From NCBI GenBank assembly GCA_022432975.1, contig CM039509.1, forward strand, positions 19,791,760 through 19,855,759: a DNA stretch of 64,000 bases, written 5' to 3'. Shown here one piece after another: positions 8,480 through 23,286 of the stretch. Position numbers and translations under genes: made by a program. The stretch comes from Begonia masoniana. Taxonomy: Eukaryota; Streptophyta; Magnoliopsida; Cucurbitales; Begoniaceae. Every line of letters starts with the position of its first letter. Position 1 is the first letter of the stretch. The notes under the pieces were generated by a model. It did no database searches. It was not told where the DNA came from and saw only the letters and a program-made list of their open reading frames with translations.

Positions 8480-8727
8480 GAAAATAGAAAGTGGGTAAGA
8501 AGGATTATTAGTTGAACCTCGAAGAGAAACCATAGACTACATATAGGACAATAAAGACTAAATAGAAATATAGTTATACATTAGTAGAATTAGTTCAATT
8601 TAATCAACGGAGTTTGCACACCTAGAGTTTAGTAACAATTAGAGGAATGAGCCCAAAGAGATATGGCTTTCAAATCGGTAGAAACTGGATTTATTTGGCA
8701 ACCCCCTTGGAGTATTAGGATACGACT
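8480..8727 (+). other. Element B post-gag non-coding, left piece
   Basis: Aligns with 3680-3970 of element A. It stops in the middle of a conserved run at the C insertion and resumes at 26268. Confidence 0.8.
8723..8727. repeat. Target-site duplication of element C, left copy
   Basis: CGACT occurs here and at 26263-26267, directly outside TGTAACGACC and GTGTTACA. Element A has a single uninterrupted copy of the same target sequence (ATACGACTAACC). Confidence 0.95.
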
Positions 8728-9247
8728 TGTAACGACCCCAGCCAGGAGCCGTCACGTTTTCATAATCTTTCATTAATCGTTTGTTTGACTTTTACTTTTA
8801 CATTCACTTACTACATATTATATTGTATTATGTTATTTATTTTCTTTCCTAAACTGGAAACAGAGACGTAGAACCATCAAGGAAGACGAACCCTCTCGTG
8901 TTCGACTTTCTACGCCTCGTCGGCTCAAACTTTCACAGAGTCGAGCGACTCGACTCGGTCATTGGTTTTCTTGACAATTCGGCAAAGGAGAAATGCCCTC
9001 AACTCTCTTACATAATTCTACTCGGGTTACATGGGTTGCATGTGTTGGCAACCCTCAGAAATTTCATCGTCGGTCAATCACGTGCATTACGCGTGTCTCG
9101 CTTAACACCGCCTAAAAGGAGACATCTTCCGTGTGGCACGTGGGCCTCGCGTGCTCAATTAAAAGCATCATCCGGTGACATCCACCGGTCACTAGACAAA
9201 CAAAAATAACATTTACAACTTCTACCGGGTGACGTCATCCGGAAGAC

Positions 9248-12200
9248 TAAACCAGCATCTACTATCATTCGGCATCTGCCGATGACGTCAGCGGGAAGAC
9301 TAAACCATCCAACTACTATCCTTCGGCATCTGCCGATGACGTCAGCCGGAAGACTAAACCATCCAACTACTATCCTTCGGCATCTGCCGATGACGTCAGC
9401 CGGAAGACTAAACCATCCAACTACTATCCTTCGGCATCTGCCGATGACGTCAGCCGGAAGACTAAACCATCCAACTACTATCCTTCGGCATCTGCCGATG
9501 ACGTCAGCCGGAAGACTAAACCATCCAACTACTATCCTTCGGCATCTGCCGATGACGTCAGCCGGAAGACTAAACCATCCAACTACTATCCTTCGGCATC
9601 TGCCGATGACGTCAGCCGGAAGACTAAACCATCCAACTACTATCCTTCGGCATCTGCCGATGACGTCAGCCGGAAGACTAAACCATCCAACTACTATCCT
9701 TCGGCATCTGCCGATGACGTCAGCCGGAAGACTAAACCATCCAACTACTATCCTTCGGCATCTGCCGATGACGTCAGCCGGAAGACTAAACCATCCAACT
9801 ACTATCCTTCGGCATCTGCCGATGACGTCAGCCGGAAGACTAAACCATCCAACTACTATCCTTCGGCATCTGCCGATGACGTCAGCCGGAAGACTAAACC
9901 ATCCAACTACTATCCTTCGGCATCTGCCGATGACGTCAGCCGGAAGACTAAACCATCCAACTACTATCCTTCGGCATCTGCCGATGACGTCAGCCGGAAG
10001 ACTAAACCATCCAACTACTATCCTTCGGCATCTGCCGATGACGTCAGCCGGAAGACTAAACCATCCAACTACTATCCTTCGGCATCTGCCGATGACGTCA
10101 GCCGGAAGACTAAACCATCCAACTACTATCCTTCGGCATCTGCCGATGACGTCAGCCGGAAGACTAAACCATCCAACTACTATCCTTCGGCATCTGCCGA
10201 TGACGTCAGCCGGAAGACTAAACCATCCAACTACTATCCTTCGGCATCTGCCGATGACGTCAGCCGGAAGACTAAACCATCCAACTACTATCCTTCGGCA
10301 TCTGCCGATGACGTCAGCCGGAAGACTAAACCATCCAACTACTATCCTTCGGCATCTGCCGATGACGTCAGCCGGAAGACTAAACCATCCAACTACTATC
10401 CTTCGGCATCTGCCGATGACGTCAGCCGGAAGACTAAACCATCCAACTACTATCCTTCGGCATCTGCCGATGACGTCAGCCGGAAGACTAAACCATCCAA
10501 CTACTATCCTTCGGCATCTGCCGATGACGTCAGCCGGAAGACTAAACCATCCAACTACTATCCTTCGGCATCTGCCGATGACGTCAGCCGGAAGACTAAA
10601 CCATCCAACTACTATCCTTCGGCATCTGCCGATGACGTCAGCCGGAAGACTAAACCATCCAACTACTATCCTTCGGCATCTGCCGATGACGTCAGCCGGA
10701 AGACTAAACCATCCAACTACTATCCTTCGGCATCTGCCGATGACGTCAGCCGGAAGACTAAACCATCCAACTACTATCCTTCGGCATCTGCCGATGACGT
10801 CAGCCGGAAGACTAAACCATCCAACTACTATCCTTCGGCATCTGCCGATGACGTCAGCCGGAAGACTAAACCATCCAACTACTATCCTTCGGCATCTGCC
10901 GATGACGTCAGCCGGAAGACTAAACCATCCAACTACTATCCTTCGGCATCTGCCGATGACGTCAGCCGGAAGACTAAACCATCCAACTACTATCCTTCGG
11001 CATCTGCCGATGACGTCAGCCGGAAGACTAAACCATCCAACTACTATCCTTCGGCATCTGCCGATGACGTCAGCCGGAAGACTAAACCATCCAACTACTA
11101 TCCTTCGGCATCTGCCGATGACGTCAGCCGGAAGACTAAACCATCCAACTACTATCCTTCGGCATCTGCCGATGACGTCAGCCGGAAGACTAAACCATCC
11201 AACTACTATCCTTCGGCATCTGCCGATGACGTCAGCCGGAAGACTAAACCATCCAACTACTATCCTTCGGCATCTGCCGATGACGTCAGCCGGAAGACTA
11301 AACCATCCAACTACTATCCTTCGGCATCTGCCGATGACGTCAGCCGGAAGACTAAACCATCCAACTACTATCCTTCGGCATCTGCCGATGACGTCAGCCG
11401 GAAGACTAAACCATCCAACTACTATCCTTCGGCATCTGCCGATGACGTCAGCCGGAAGACTAAACCATCCAACTACTATCCTTCGGCATCTGCCGATGAC
11501 GTCAGCCGGAAGACTAAACCATCCAACTACTATCCTTCGGCATCTGCCGATGACGTCAGCCGGAAGACTAAACCATCCAACTACTATCCTTCGGCATCTG
11601 CCGATGACGTCAGCCGGAAGACTAAACCATCCAACTACTATCCTTCGGCATCTGCCGATGACGTCAGCCGGAAGACTAAACCATCCAACTACTATCCTTC
11701 GGCATCTGCCGATGACGTCAGCCGGAAGACTAAACCATCCAACTACTATCCTTCGGCATCTGCCGATGACGTCAGCCGGAAGACTAAACCATCCAACTAC
11801 TATCCTTCGGCATCTGCCGATGACGTCAGCCGGAAGACTAAACCATCCAACTACTATCCTTCGGCATCTGCCGATGACGTCAGCCGGAAGACTAAACCAT
11901 CCAACTACTATCCTTCGGCATCTGCCGATGACGTCAGCCGGAAGACTAAACCATCCAACTACTATCCTTCGGCATCTGCCGATGACGTCAGCCGGAAGAC
12001 TAAACCATCCAACTACTATCCTTCGGCATCTGCCGATGACGTCAGCCGGAAGACTAAACCATCCAACTACTATCCTTCGGCATCTGCCGATGACGTCAGC
12101 CGGAAGACTAAACCATCCAACTACTATCCTTCGGCATCTGCCGATGACGTCAGCCGGAAGACTAAACCATCCAACTACTATCCTTCGGCATCTGCCGATG

Positions 12201-12535
12201 ACGTCAGCCGGAAGACTAAACCATCCAACTACTATCCTTCGGCATCTGCCGATGACGTCAGCCGGAAGACTAAACCATCCAACTACTATCCTTCGGCATC
12301 TGCCGATGACGTCAGCCGGAAGACTAAACCATCCAACTACTATCCTTCGGCATCTGCCGATGACGTCAGCCGGAAGACTAAACCATCCAACTACTATCCT
12401 TCGGCATCTGCCGATGACGTCAGCCGGAAGACTAAACCATCCAACTACTATCCTTCGGCATCTGCCGATGACGTCAGCCGGAAGACTAAACCATCCAACT
12501 ACTATCCTTCGGCATCTGCCGATGACGTCAGCCGG
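9248..12535. repeat. 54-bp tandem array, 61 copies, each with TGACGTCA
   Basis: TGACGTCA recurs exactly every 54 bp from 9283 to 12530 with no indel. The unit also holds the short hairpin CGGCA-TC-TGCCG and AGACTAAACC. Only the first unit differs noticeably. TGACGTCA is the palindromic ACGT-core site of plant bZIP factors (TGA/CREB type). Since 54 is a multiple of 3, stop-free frames run through on both strands; they are not genes. Confidence 0.97.
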
Positions 12536-12536
12536 A

Positions 12537-13868
12537 AGAATTCGCGAGCCATACACGTCATCAACTCGGCCTCCACCAGGGGGAGAATTCGCGAGCCATA
12601 CACGTCATCAACTCGGCCTCCACCAGGGGGAGAATTCGCGAGCCATACACGTCATCAACTCGGCCTCCACCAGGGGGAGAATTCGCGAGCCATACACGTC
12701 ATCAACTCGGCCTCCACCAGGGGGAGAATTCGCGAGCCATACACGTCATCAACTCGGCCTCCACCAGGGGGAGAATTCGCGAGCCATACACGTCATCAAC
12801 TCGGCCTCCACCAGGGGGAGAATTCGCGAGCCATACACGTCATCAACTCGGCCTCCACCAGGGGGAGAATTCGCGAGCCATACACGTCATCAACTCGGCC
12901 TCCACCAGGGGGAGAATTCGCGAGCCATACACGTCATCAACTCGGCCTCCACCAGGGGGAGAATTCGCGAGCCATACACGTCATCAACTCGGCCTCCACC
13001 AGGGGGAGAATTCGCGAGCCATACACGTCATCAACTCGGCCTCCACCAGGGGGAGAATTCGCGAGCCATACACGTCATCAACTCGGCCTCCACCAGGGGG
13101 AGAATTCGCGAGCCATACACGTCATCAACTCGGCCTCCACCAGGGGGAGAATTCGCGAGCCATACACGTCATCAACTCGGCCTCCACCAGGGGGAGAATT
13201 CGCGAGCCATACACGTCATCAACTCGGCCTCCACCAGGGGGAGAATTCGCGAGCCATACACGTCATCAACTCGGCCTCCACCAGGGGGAGAATTCGCGAG
13301 CCATACACGTCATCAACTCGGCCTCCACCAGGGGGAGAATTCGCGAGCCATACACGTCATCAACTCGGCCTCCACCAGGGGGAGAATTCGCGAGCCATAC
13401 ACGTCATCAACTCGGCCTCCACCAGGGGGAGAATTCGCGAGCCATACACGTCATCAACTCGGCCTCCACCAGGGGGAGAATTCGCGAGCCATACACGTCA
13501 TCAACTCGGCCTCCACCAGGGGGAGAATTCGCGAGCCATACACGTCATCAACTCGGCCTCCACCAGGGGGAGAATTCGCGAGCCATACACGTCATCAACT
13601 CGGCCTCCACCAGGGGGAGAATTCGCGAGCCATACACGTCATCAACTCGGCCTCCACCAGGGGGAGAATTCGCGAGCCATACACGTCATCAACTCGGCCT
13701 CCACCAGGGGGAGAATTCGCGAGCCATACACGTCATCAACTCGGCCTCCACCAGGGGGAGAATTCGCGAGCCATACACGTCATCAACTCGGCCTCCACCA
13801 GGGGGAGAATTCGCGAGCCATACACGTCATCAACTCGGCCTCCACCAGGGGGAGAATTCGCGAGCCAT
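12537..13868. repeat. 47-bp tandem array, 28 copies, in C left LTR
   Basis: The unit begins AGAATTCGCGAGCCATACAC and ends CCACCAGGGGG; GAATTC recurs every 47 bp from 12538 to 13854. Each unit has ACACGTCATC, which on the other strand reads TGACGTGT, a bZIP-type ACGT core. All units here have five Gs, while the right LTR mixes 46- and 47-bp units. Confidence 0.97.
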
Positions 13869-13928
13869 AAGAGGGGGTGACAATGAAAATGGTCAGAAAA
13901 TCACCTGGCCGAAATGTCGGGTGTTACA

Positions 13929-13941
13929 TCCACCCCTCCTT
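13929..13941 (-). other. Polypurine tract, element C
   Basis: Reads AAGGAGGGGTGGA on the minus strand, directly before the 3' LTR. Element H has the identical tract. Confidence 0.85.
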
Positions 13942-13969
13942 AAACAAAATTTTCGTCCTCGAAAATTGC

Positions 13970-15996
13970 TCAAGCAAATAACTCAGGATAATTGTCCAAC
14001 ATCTCTTGCTGTCTTTCCCATGTGGCTTCTTCAATGCCGTGATTCGTCCATAAAACTTTCACCAATGGAATCTCTTTGTTTCTCAGAGTCTTGATTGTAT
14101 ATTCCAAAATCTGTATTGGTTTCTCCTCATACTCCAGTGTCGGCTCTAAACCAATATCCGGTGGCTGGATGACCTGCATCGGATCACGCATGCACTTCCT
14201 TAACATTGACACATGGAAGACATTATGAACTTTATCCAATGATGGAGGCAGTTGCAGTCTGTAGGCTGTACTCCCGACTTTTGCCAAGACAGGGAAGGGT
14301 CCAATAAATCTAGGATTAAGTTTTCCCTTCTTGCCAAATCTTAAGACTCCTTTAAATGGTGACACCTTTAAGAATACTTCATCTCCTGCTGAAAACTCGA
14401 GTTCCCTTCTCCTTTGATCTGCATAACACTTCTGCCGGCTCTGAGCAGTCATCATTCTTTTTCGAATAGTGGCAATCTTATCTGACATTTGCTGCAGAAT
14501 ATCGGGTCCAAGAAGTTTTGTTTCACCAACCTCGTCCCAGTAAAGAGGTGACCTACACTTCCTACCATACAGTGCCTCATATGGTGCCATACCAATGGTG
14601 GACTGATGACTGTTATTGTATGAGAACTCAACCAGAGGTAATTGCCTGCTCCAAGTTGTCTGAAAGTCAAGTACACATGCTCTCAACATATCTTCGAGTA
14701 TTTGAATCGTCCTTTCTGATTGGCCATCGGTCTGTGGGTGGAAAGCTGTGCTGAAAGATAACTTTGTACCTAATGTGCCTTGCAAACTTTTCCAGAATCG
14801 AGAGGTAAACCTGGGGTCACGGTCAGAGACAATGGATACAGGGATTCCATGCAACCTGATAATTTCCTGAACATAAAGATCAGCAAATTGGTCCATCGTA
14901 TAGGTGGTCCTTACAGGTAAGAAATGGGCTGATTTCGTCAGTCTATCCACCACAACCCAAATACAATCATGCCCTTTTGTCGTCTTAGGTAGTCCTACAA
15001 CGAAATCCATAGCTATGTGTTCCCACTTCCATTCGGGAATAGGCAACGGCTGAAGAGTACCTCCTGGACGTTGGTGCTCGGCTTTGACTTGTTGGCATAC
15101 TAAACAGGACTCTACATACTTAGCAACATCCCTTTTTAGGTTAGGCCACCAGTACAGTAACTTCAGGTCTCGGTACATCTTGGTGCAGCCAGGATGTACA
15201 GAAAAGGAAGAGGAGTGCGCCTCTGCCAAGATCAACTTACGCAATTCCACATCATTAGGAATGCACCACCGATTCCTAAACTTCAGGATTCCATCCTTGG
15301 AGAGACTGAACTCGGAGGTGGTGTCTTTCAACTTGTTCATCATGCTGATATTTTCCTCTGAATCCCTCTGTTGTGCATCCTTGATCTTTTCCAAAATTGA
15401 TGGTTGAATAGATAACTCAGCGAGCAAGACTGATAACTCTGGAACTATCTCCAAGTCAAACTTCTGAACTTCTGTTCTTAAGGGTATAGACATGGTTGAA
15501 ACCACGGGCTGCATTGTTGTTGACATCCTACTCAATGCATCAGCTACAGAGTTAGCCTTCCCGGGGTGATACTTGATCTCAAAATCGTAGTCCTTGACAA
15601 ATTCCAACCAACGTCTCTGTCTCATGTTCAACTCCTTCTGTGTGAAGAGGTACTTTAGACTTTTATGGTCAGAAAACACATCACATTGCTGTCCATATAA
15701 ATAGTGTCTCCAAATCTTCAAGGCAAAAACAACAGCAGCTAATTCTAGATCATGAGTGGGGTAATTTTGCTCGTAATTCTTTAGCTGCCTAGAAGCATAC
15801 GCTATAACTTTACCCTCTTGCATCAGAACGCAACCTAAACCAACTTTAGACGCATCGCAGTAAACACTAAATTTTCCTCCTTCGGTTGGGAGGGTCAATA
15901 CAGGGGCTGTTGTTAACTTCAGTTTTAACGTCTGGAAGCTGTCTTCACAGGCTTCAGTCCAAGAATACTTAATGTCCTTCTTTGTCAACTCGTCAT
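13970..15996 (-). CDS. pol: RNase H-integrase-chromodomain part of element C pol (open)
   Basis: An open stretch of about 675 codons, with no upstream start of its own. RNase H shows [10 protein letters not shown], the [13 protein letters not shown] helix and VFSDHKSLK. Integrase has the HHCC finger (HSSSFSVH...CLVC) and a D,D-35-E core at [16 protein letters not shown] and SERTIQILE. The C-terminal ~50 residues ([18 protein letters not shown]) are a chromodomain, which in chromoviruses directs integration to heterochromatin. It ends at the TAA before the PPT. The reading frame continues into the poly-G (poly-proline) only as an artefact. Confidence 0.85.
15907..15996. repeat. 90-bp duplicated segment, copy 1
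   Basis: Identical to 16891-16980. The copies are bounded by G runs (GGGG at 15903-15906 and the poly-G), so the duplication looks like slippage between two short G runs 90 bp apart in the pol gene. Confidence 0.95.
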
Positions 15997-16890
<894 letters not shown>

Positions 16891-17004
16891 CTGTTGTTAA
16901 CTTCAGTTTTAACGTCTGGAAGCTGTCTTCACAGGCTTCAGTCCAAGAATACTTAATGTCCTTCTTTGTCAACTCGTCATGGGGGGGGGGGGGGGGGGGG
17001 GGGG
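16891..17004. repeat. 90-bp duplicated segment, copy 2, plus G24
   Basis: The second copy (16891-16980) is followed by exactly 24 Gs (16981-17004) before the RT sequence resumes (TTTAGCTATC). Confidence 0.95.
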
Positions 17005-19552
17005 TTTAGCTATCATAGAAAATCCCTTGATGAACTTCCTGTAATAGCCTGCCAATCCAAGGAAGCTGCGGACTTCGCTGGCATTCTTAGGTTGAGGCCA
17101 ATCCTTTACTGCCTGAATTTTGGTCGGGTCCACAGATATGCCATTAGCAGAAACTACATGGCCAAGGAAATTAACTTTATCTAACCAAAACTCACACTTA
17201 GACAGCTTGGCATAAAGTTGATGCTCCTTCAATGTCGTCAAAACTACTTTCAAATGTTCTTCATGGTCAGCCACAGTTCGGGAGTATATCAAGATATCAT
17301 CTATGAATACAATCACAAACTTATCCAAATACTCACGAAACACACGGTTCATTAAATCCATGAAGGCTGCAGGGGCGTTTGTCATCCAAACGACATGACT
17401 AAGAATTCATAATGTCCATAGCGGGTTCTGAAGGCTGTCTTTGGTATATCTCCTTCTCTAACCTTCAGTTGGTAATAACCCGAACGTAAATCTATCTTTG
17501 AAAATACCTTAGCTCCTTGCAATTGGTCAAACAAATCATCAATCCTCGGTAAGGGGTACCTATTCTTGATGGTCAACTTATTTAGTTCCCTGTAGTCTAT
17601 GCACATTCTAAAAGAACCATCTTTCTTCCTTACAAATAAGACTGGTGCACCCCAAGGAGAACTGCTGGGGCGATAAATCCCTTGTCAACCAATTCCTGCA
17701 GTTGGACCTTCAATTCTTTCAACTCAACAGGTGCCATACGGTAAGGATTCTTAGATACAGGTGATGCCTCGGGGTATGTATCAATTACAAACTCTATTTC
17801 TCTATCAGGTGGTATACCCGGTAAATCATCTAAGAATGCCTCGGGAAACTCCCGGACTATAGGAATGTCCTGTAGCTCAATTTTATTCTTCACCCGGTCA
17901 TCTTCACACTAGCCAGGTAGCTCTCGCAACCACATCTCTCAGCATTCGATATACTTCTAGTGAGGATATAATTGGTATCTTACTTATTTTAGGAATAGCT
18001 TGGAAAGAATAATGATTGCCATTTGGGGGTCTAAAATCAACTATCCAGATCTACAACTTATTGTGGCATGATGCTTAAATAACCAATCCATCCCTAATAT
18101 CACTTCATACCCTTTCATGTCAATAACAATTAGTTCCGCATAGAGATTCTTATCCCTAAGGACACAACGTCACCCTTAACAATCTGTTCTGAATGTAGGG
18201 ACTTTCCTGATGGTAACATGACACTATATGACCCTTCCGTTGGTAATGATCCTATGTTATGATTGCATACAAACAAGGTTGATAAAACGAGTGTGTCGGC
18301 CCCTGTATCTATAAGTGTATAAGCAGCAAAACCACAGATCATGATGGTACCTGATATGACTGTATGCGGAACTGTGTCCTCATCTTCCCAACATAGCGTA
18401 AACTCTGGGTATACTCTTGCACGGTTTCGGGTCTGGCGGCATGGGGCAGTCTCGACTAAGTGTCCCGGTCTTTATCACACCTGAAACAACGGCCAGAAAG
18501 CAACTTGCACTCACCAGGGTGGTTCTTCTGACATGTAGGGCATAGAGGTGCCAGAGGTCTCTTTCCTTTTCCCTGGTCATCGTTCTGGTTGAGGGGCCTC
18601 TTTATTCACTGCTGTTGTTGCTGTGGTCCCTGTTCTGACGAGGCTGCAACCCTTGTCTGACGTGGTGGCGGCTGAGTGTCCTTTCATGAGTTTCTTTGGC
18701 TGTTCGCGCTGTGCATATGCTGTCATTTCTGCCTCCTCCAGCTCCCAAGGGCCTTGGCCGGTCACTTCACCATAAGGTACACTTATGTATCCCAGCAGTC
18801 TTCACTTTCATGTACAGACTTGGCTTCAGTCCTTGAACAAACTGATAAAATCTTGTCTTCCTCATCCTCCATCATACGGGGAGCAAACCGTGATAAGGCA
18901 TCAAATTCGCATATGTAATCCGTCACAGAGCCAGTTGTGTCGAAGATTCATGAACTCCTTCTTCTTGTTGGCCCGAAACAGGTCCCGATTTGAAGTACTT
19001 TGTCAAAGAAGTGCAGTCTTGAACATTCCCCAGGGTCCATAGCTAGGCATTCAGCGGTGTTCTGGATCGAGTCCCACCAATGCCTTGCACTTAACTCCAA
19101 ATGAAAGACAGCATAGGTGACCTTATCCCCTTCGTCAACCTTTGCATACTTAAACATGTCTTCTATCTTTCGAATCCACTCCTCAGCATGAATAGGATCG
19201 GAAACATACCCATTAAACACCGGGGGTCGAAGCCGGTGAAAGCGTTCACCCCCATGATCATGAGTTGCGTTAGTACTGGAGTTGCCTTGTTCTTCTCTAG
19301 CTGTCATCAGTCGTTCTATCTGGTGAGATTGGCGCATGACTAACTCAGTCAATTGAGCAATAGCATTGCTATCCTCATTGGTCTCCCTCTGTTGACCTCT
19401 AACCATCTCGGGATTCCTAGACAAATCATTACAGGCATAACTTAACTTAATGACATACATGAAATCATAAATACTTACAGTTGCTGGGGTGTGCTCAAGT
19501 GACAGTCAGTGCTGGAAGGCAGTCTACAGAATCGGTTTTAGAACCTGGTTTT

Positions 19553-19564
19553 GCTTTGATACCA
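19553..19564 (-). other. Primer binding site, element C
   Basis: Minus strand TGGTATCAAAGC, 4 nt from the LTR edge. It matches initiator Met tRNA apart from one base, as in element A. Confidence 0.9.
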
Positions 19565-20041
19565 TAATTGTAACGACCCCAGCCAGGAGCCGTCACGTGT
19601 TCATAATCTTTCATTAATCGTTTGCTTGACTTTTACTTTTACATTCACTTACTACATATTATATTATATTTTTTTATTTTCTTTCCTAAACTGGAAACAG
19701 AGACGTAGAACCATCAAGGAAGACGAACCCTCTCGTGTTCGACTTTCTACGCCTCGTCGGCTCAAACTTTCACAGAGTCGAGCGACTAGACTCGGTCATC
19801 GGTTTCTTGACAAATTCGGGCAAAGGAGAAATGCCCTCAACTCTCTTAACATAATTCTACTCGGGTTTGCATGGGTTGCATGTGTTGGCAACCCTCAGAA
19901 ATTTCATCGTCCGGTCATCACGTGCATTACGCGTGTCTCGCTTAACACCGCCTAAAAGGAGACATCTTCCGGTGGGCACGTGGGCCTCGCGTGCTCAATT
20001 AAAAGCATCATCCGGTGACATCCACCGGTCACTAAAAAAAC

Positions 20042-20065
20042 AAAAAAAAAAAAAAAAAAAAAAAA
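20042..20065. repeat. A24 run
   Basis: Exactly 24 As after CGGTCACTAAAAAAAC, where the left LTR reads CACTAGACAAACAAAAATAAC. The same flank precedes the long poly-A at 21381. Confidence 0.9.
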
Positions 20066-20109
20066 GACAACAAAATAACATTTACAACGTCTACCGGGGA
20101 CGTCACCGG

Positions 20110-21349
20110 AAGACTAAACCTCAATCTACTATCATTCGGCATCTGCCGATGACGTCAGCCGGAAGACTAAACCATCCAACTACAATCCTTCGGCATCTGC
20201 CGATGACGTCAGCCGGAAGACTAAACCATCCAACTACAATCCTTCGGCATCTGCCGATGACGTCAGCCGGAAGACTAAACCATCCAACTACTATCCTTCA
20301 GCATCTGCCGATGACGTCAGCCGGAAGACTAAACCATCATCATTCGGCATCTGCCGATGACGTCAGCCGGAAGACTAAACCATCCAACTACTATCCTTCG
20401 GCATCTGCCGATGACGTCAGCCGGAAGACTAAACCATCCAACTACTATCCTTCGGCATCTGCCGATGACGTCAGCCGGAAGACTAAACCATCCAACTACT
20501 ATCCTTCGGCATCTGCCGATGACGTCAGCCGGAAGACTAAACCATCCAACTACTATCCTTCGGCATCTGCCGATGACGTCAGCCGGAAGACTAAACCATC
20601 CAACTACTATCCTTCGGCATCTGCCGATGACGTCAGCCGGAAGACTAAACCATCCAACTACTATCCTTCGGCATCTGCCGATGACGTCAGCCGGAAGACT
20701 AAACCATCCAACTACTATCCTTCGGCATCTGCCGATGACGTCAGCCGGAAGACTAAACCATCCAACTACTATCCTTCGGCATCTGCCGATGACGTCAGCC
20801 GGAAGACTAAACCATCCAACTACTATCCTTCGGCATCTGCCGATGACGTCAGCCGGAAGACTAAACCATCATCATTCGGCATCTGCCGATGACGTCAGCC
20901 GGAAGACTAAACCATCCAACTACTATCCTTCGGCATCTGCCGATGACGTCAGCCGGAAGACTAAACCATCCAACTACTATCCTTCGGCATCTGCCGATGA
21001 CGTCAGCCGGAAGACTAAACCATCCAACTACTATCCTTCGGCATCTGCCGATGACGTCAGCCGGAAGACTAAACCATCCAACTACTATCCTTCGGCATCT
21101 GCCGATGACGTCAGCCGGAAGACTAAACCATCCAACTACTATCCTTCGGCATCTGCCGATGACGTCAGCCGGAAGACTAAACCATCCAACTACTATCCTT
21201 CGGCATCTGCCGATGACGTCAGCCGGAAGACTAAACCATCCAACTACTATCCTTCGGCATCTGCCGATGACGTCAGCCGGAAGACTAAACCATCCAACTA
21301 CTATCCTTCGGCATCTGCCGATGACGTCAGCCGGAAGACTAAACCATCA
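20110..21349. repeat. 54-bp tandem array, 23 copies, in C right LTR
   Basis: TGACGTCA is present 23 times from 20150 to 21329. Two units are shortened by 8 bp (ACCATCATCATTCGG) exactly 532 bp apart (20341 and 20873), so a ten-unit block has been duplicated. Other variants lie at the left end. Confidence 0.95.
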
Positions 21350-21379
21350 TCCGGTGACATCCACCGGTCACTAAAAAAA

Positions 21380-23259
<1,880 letters not shown>

Positions 23260-23286
23260 GTCATTTGCCTATCGCGGCAATCATAG

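Larger units (their letters stand above)
8728..13928 (-). repeat. Element C 3' LTR (left)
   Basis: In plus coordinates it starts TGTAACGACCCC and ends GGGTGTTACA. It holds 61 monomers of a 54-bp repeat and 28 of a 47-bp repeat, joined directly near 12537. Compared with the right LTR it lacks about 1 kb (right-LTR 25185-26205), including the TATA box, first leader block and the 45-nt block; the junction AGCCATA|AGAGGGGG shares ATA with both sides. Confidence 0.9.

Noticed and set aside
12537..13868. Possible CRISPR-like array
   Set aside because: Units are contiguous and identical with no variable spacers, and the sequence is a plant LTR.
9155..13880. Very long open frames on both strands (over 1,100 and 1,500 codons)
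   Set aside because: They are translations of the 54-bp and 47-bp tandem arrays. 54 is divisible by 3 and three 47-bp units restore the frame, so absence of stops is automatic.
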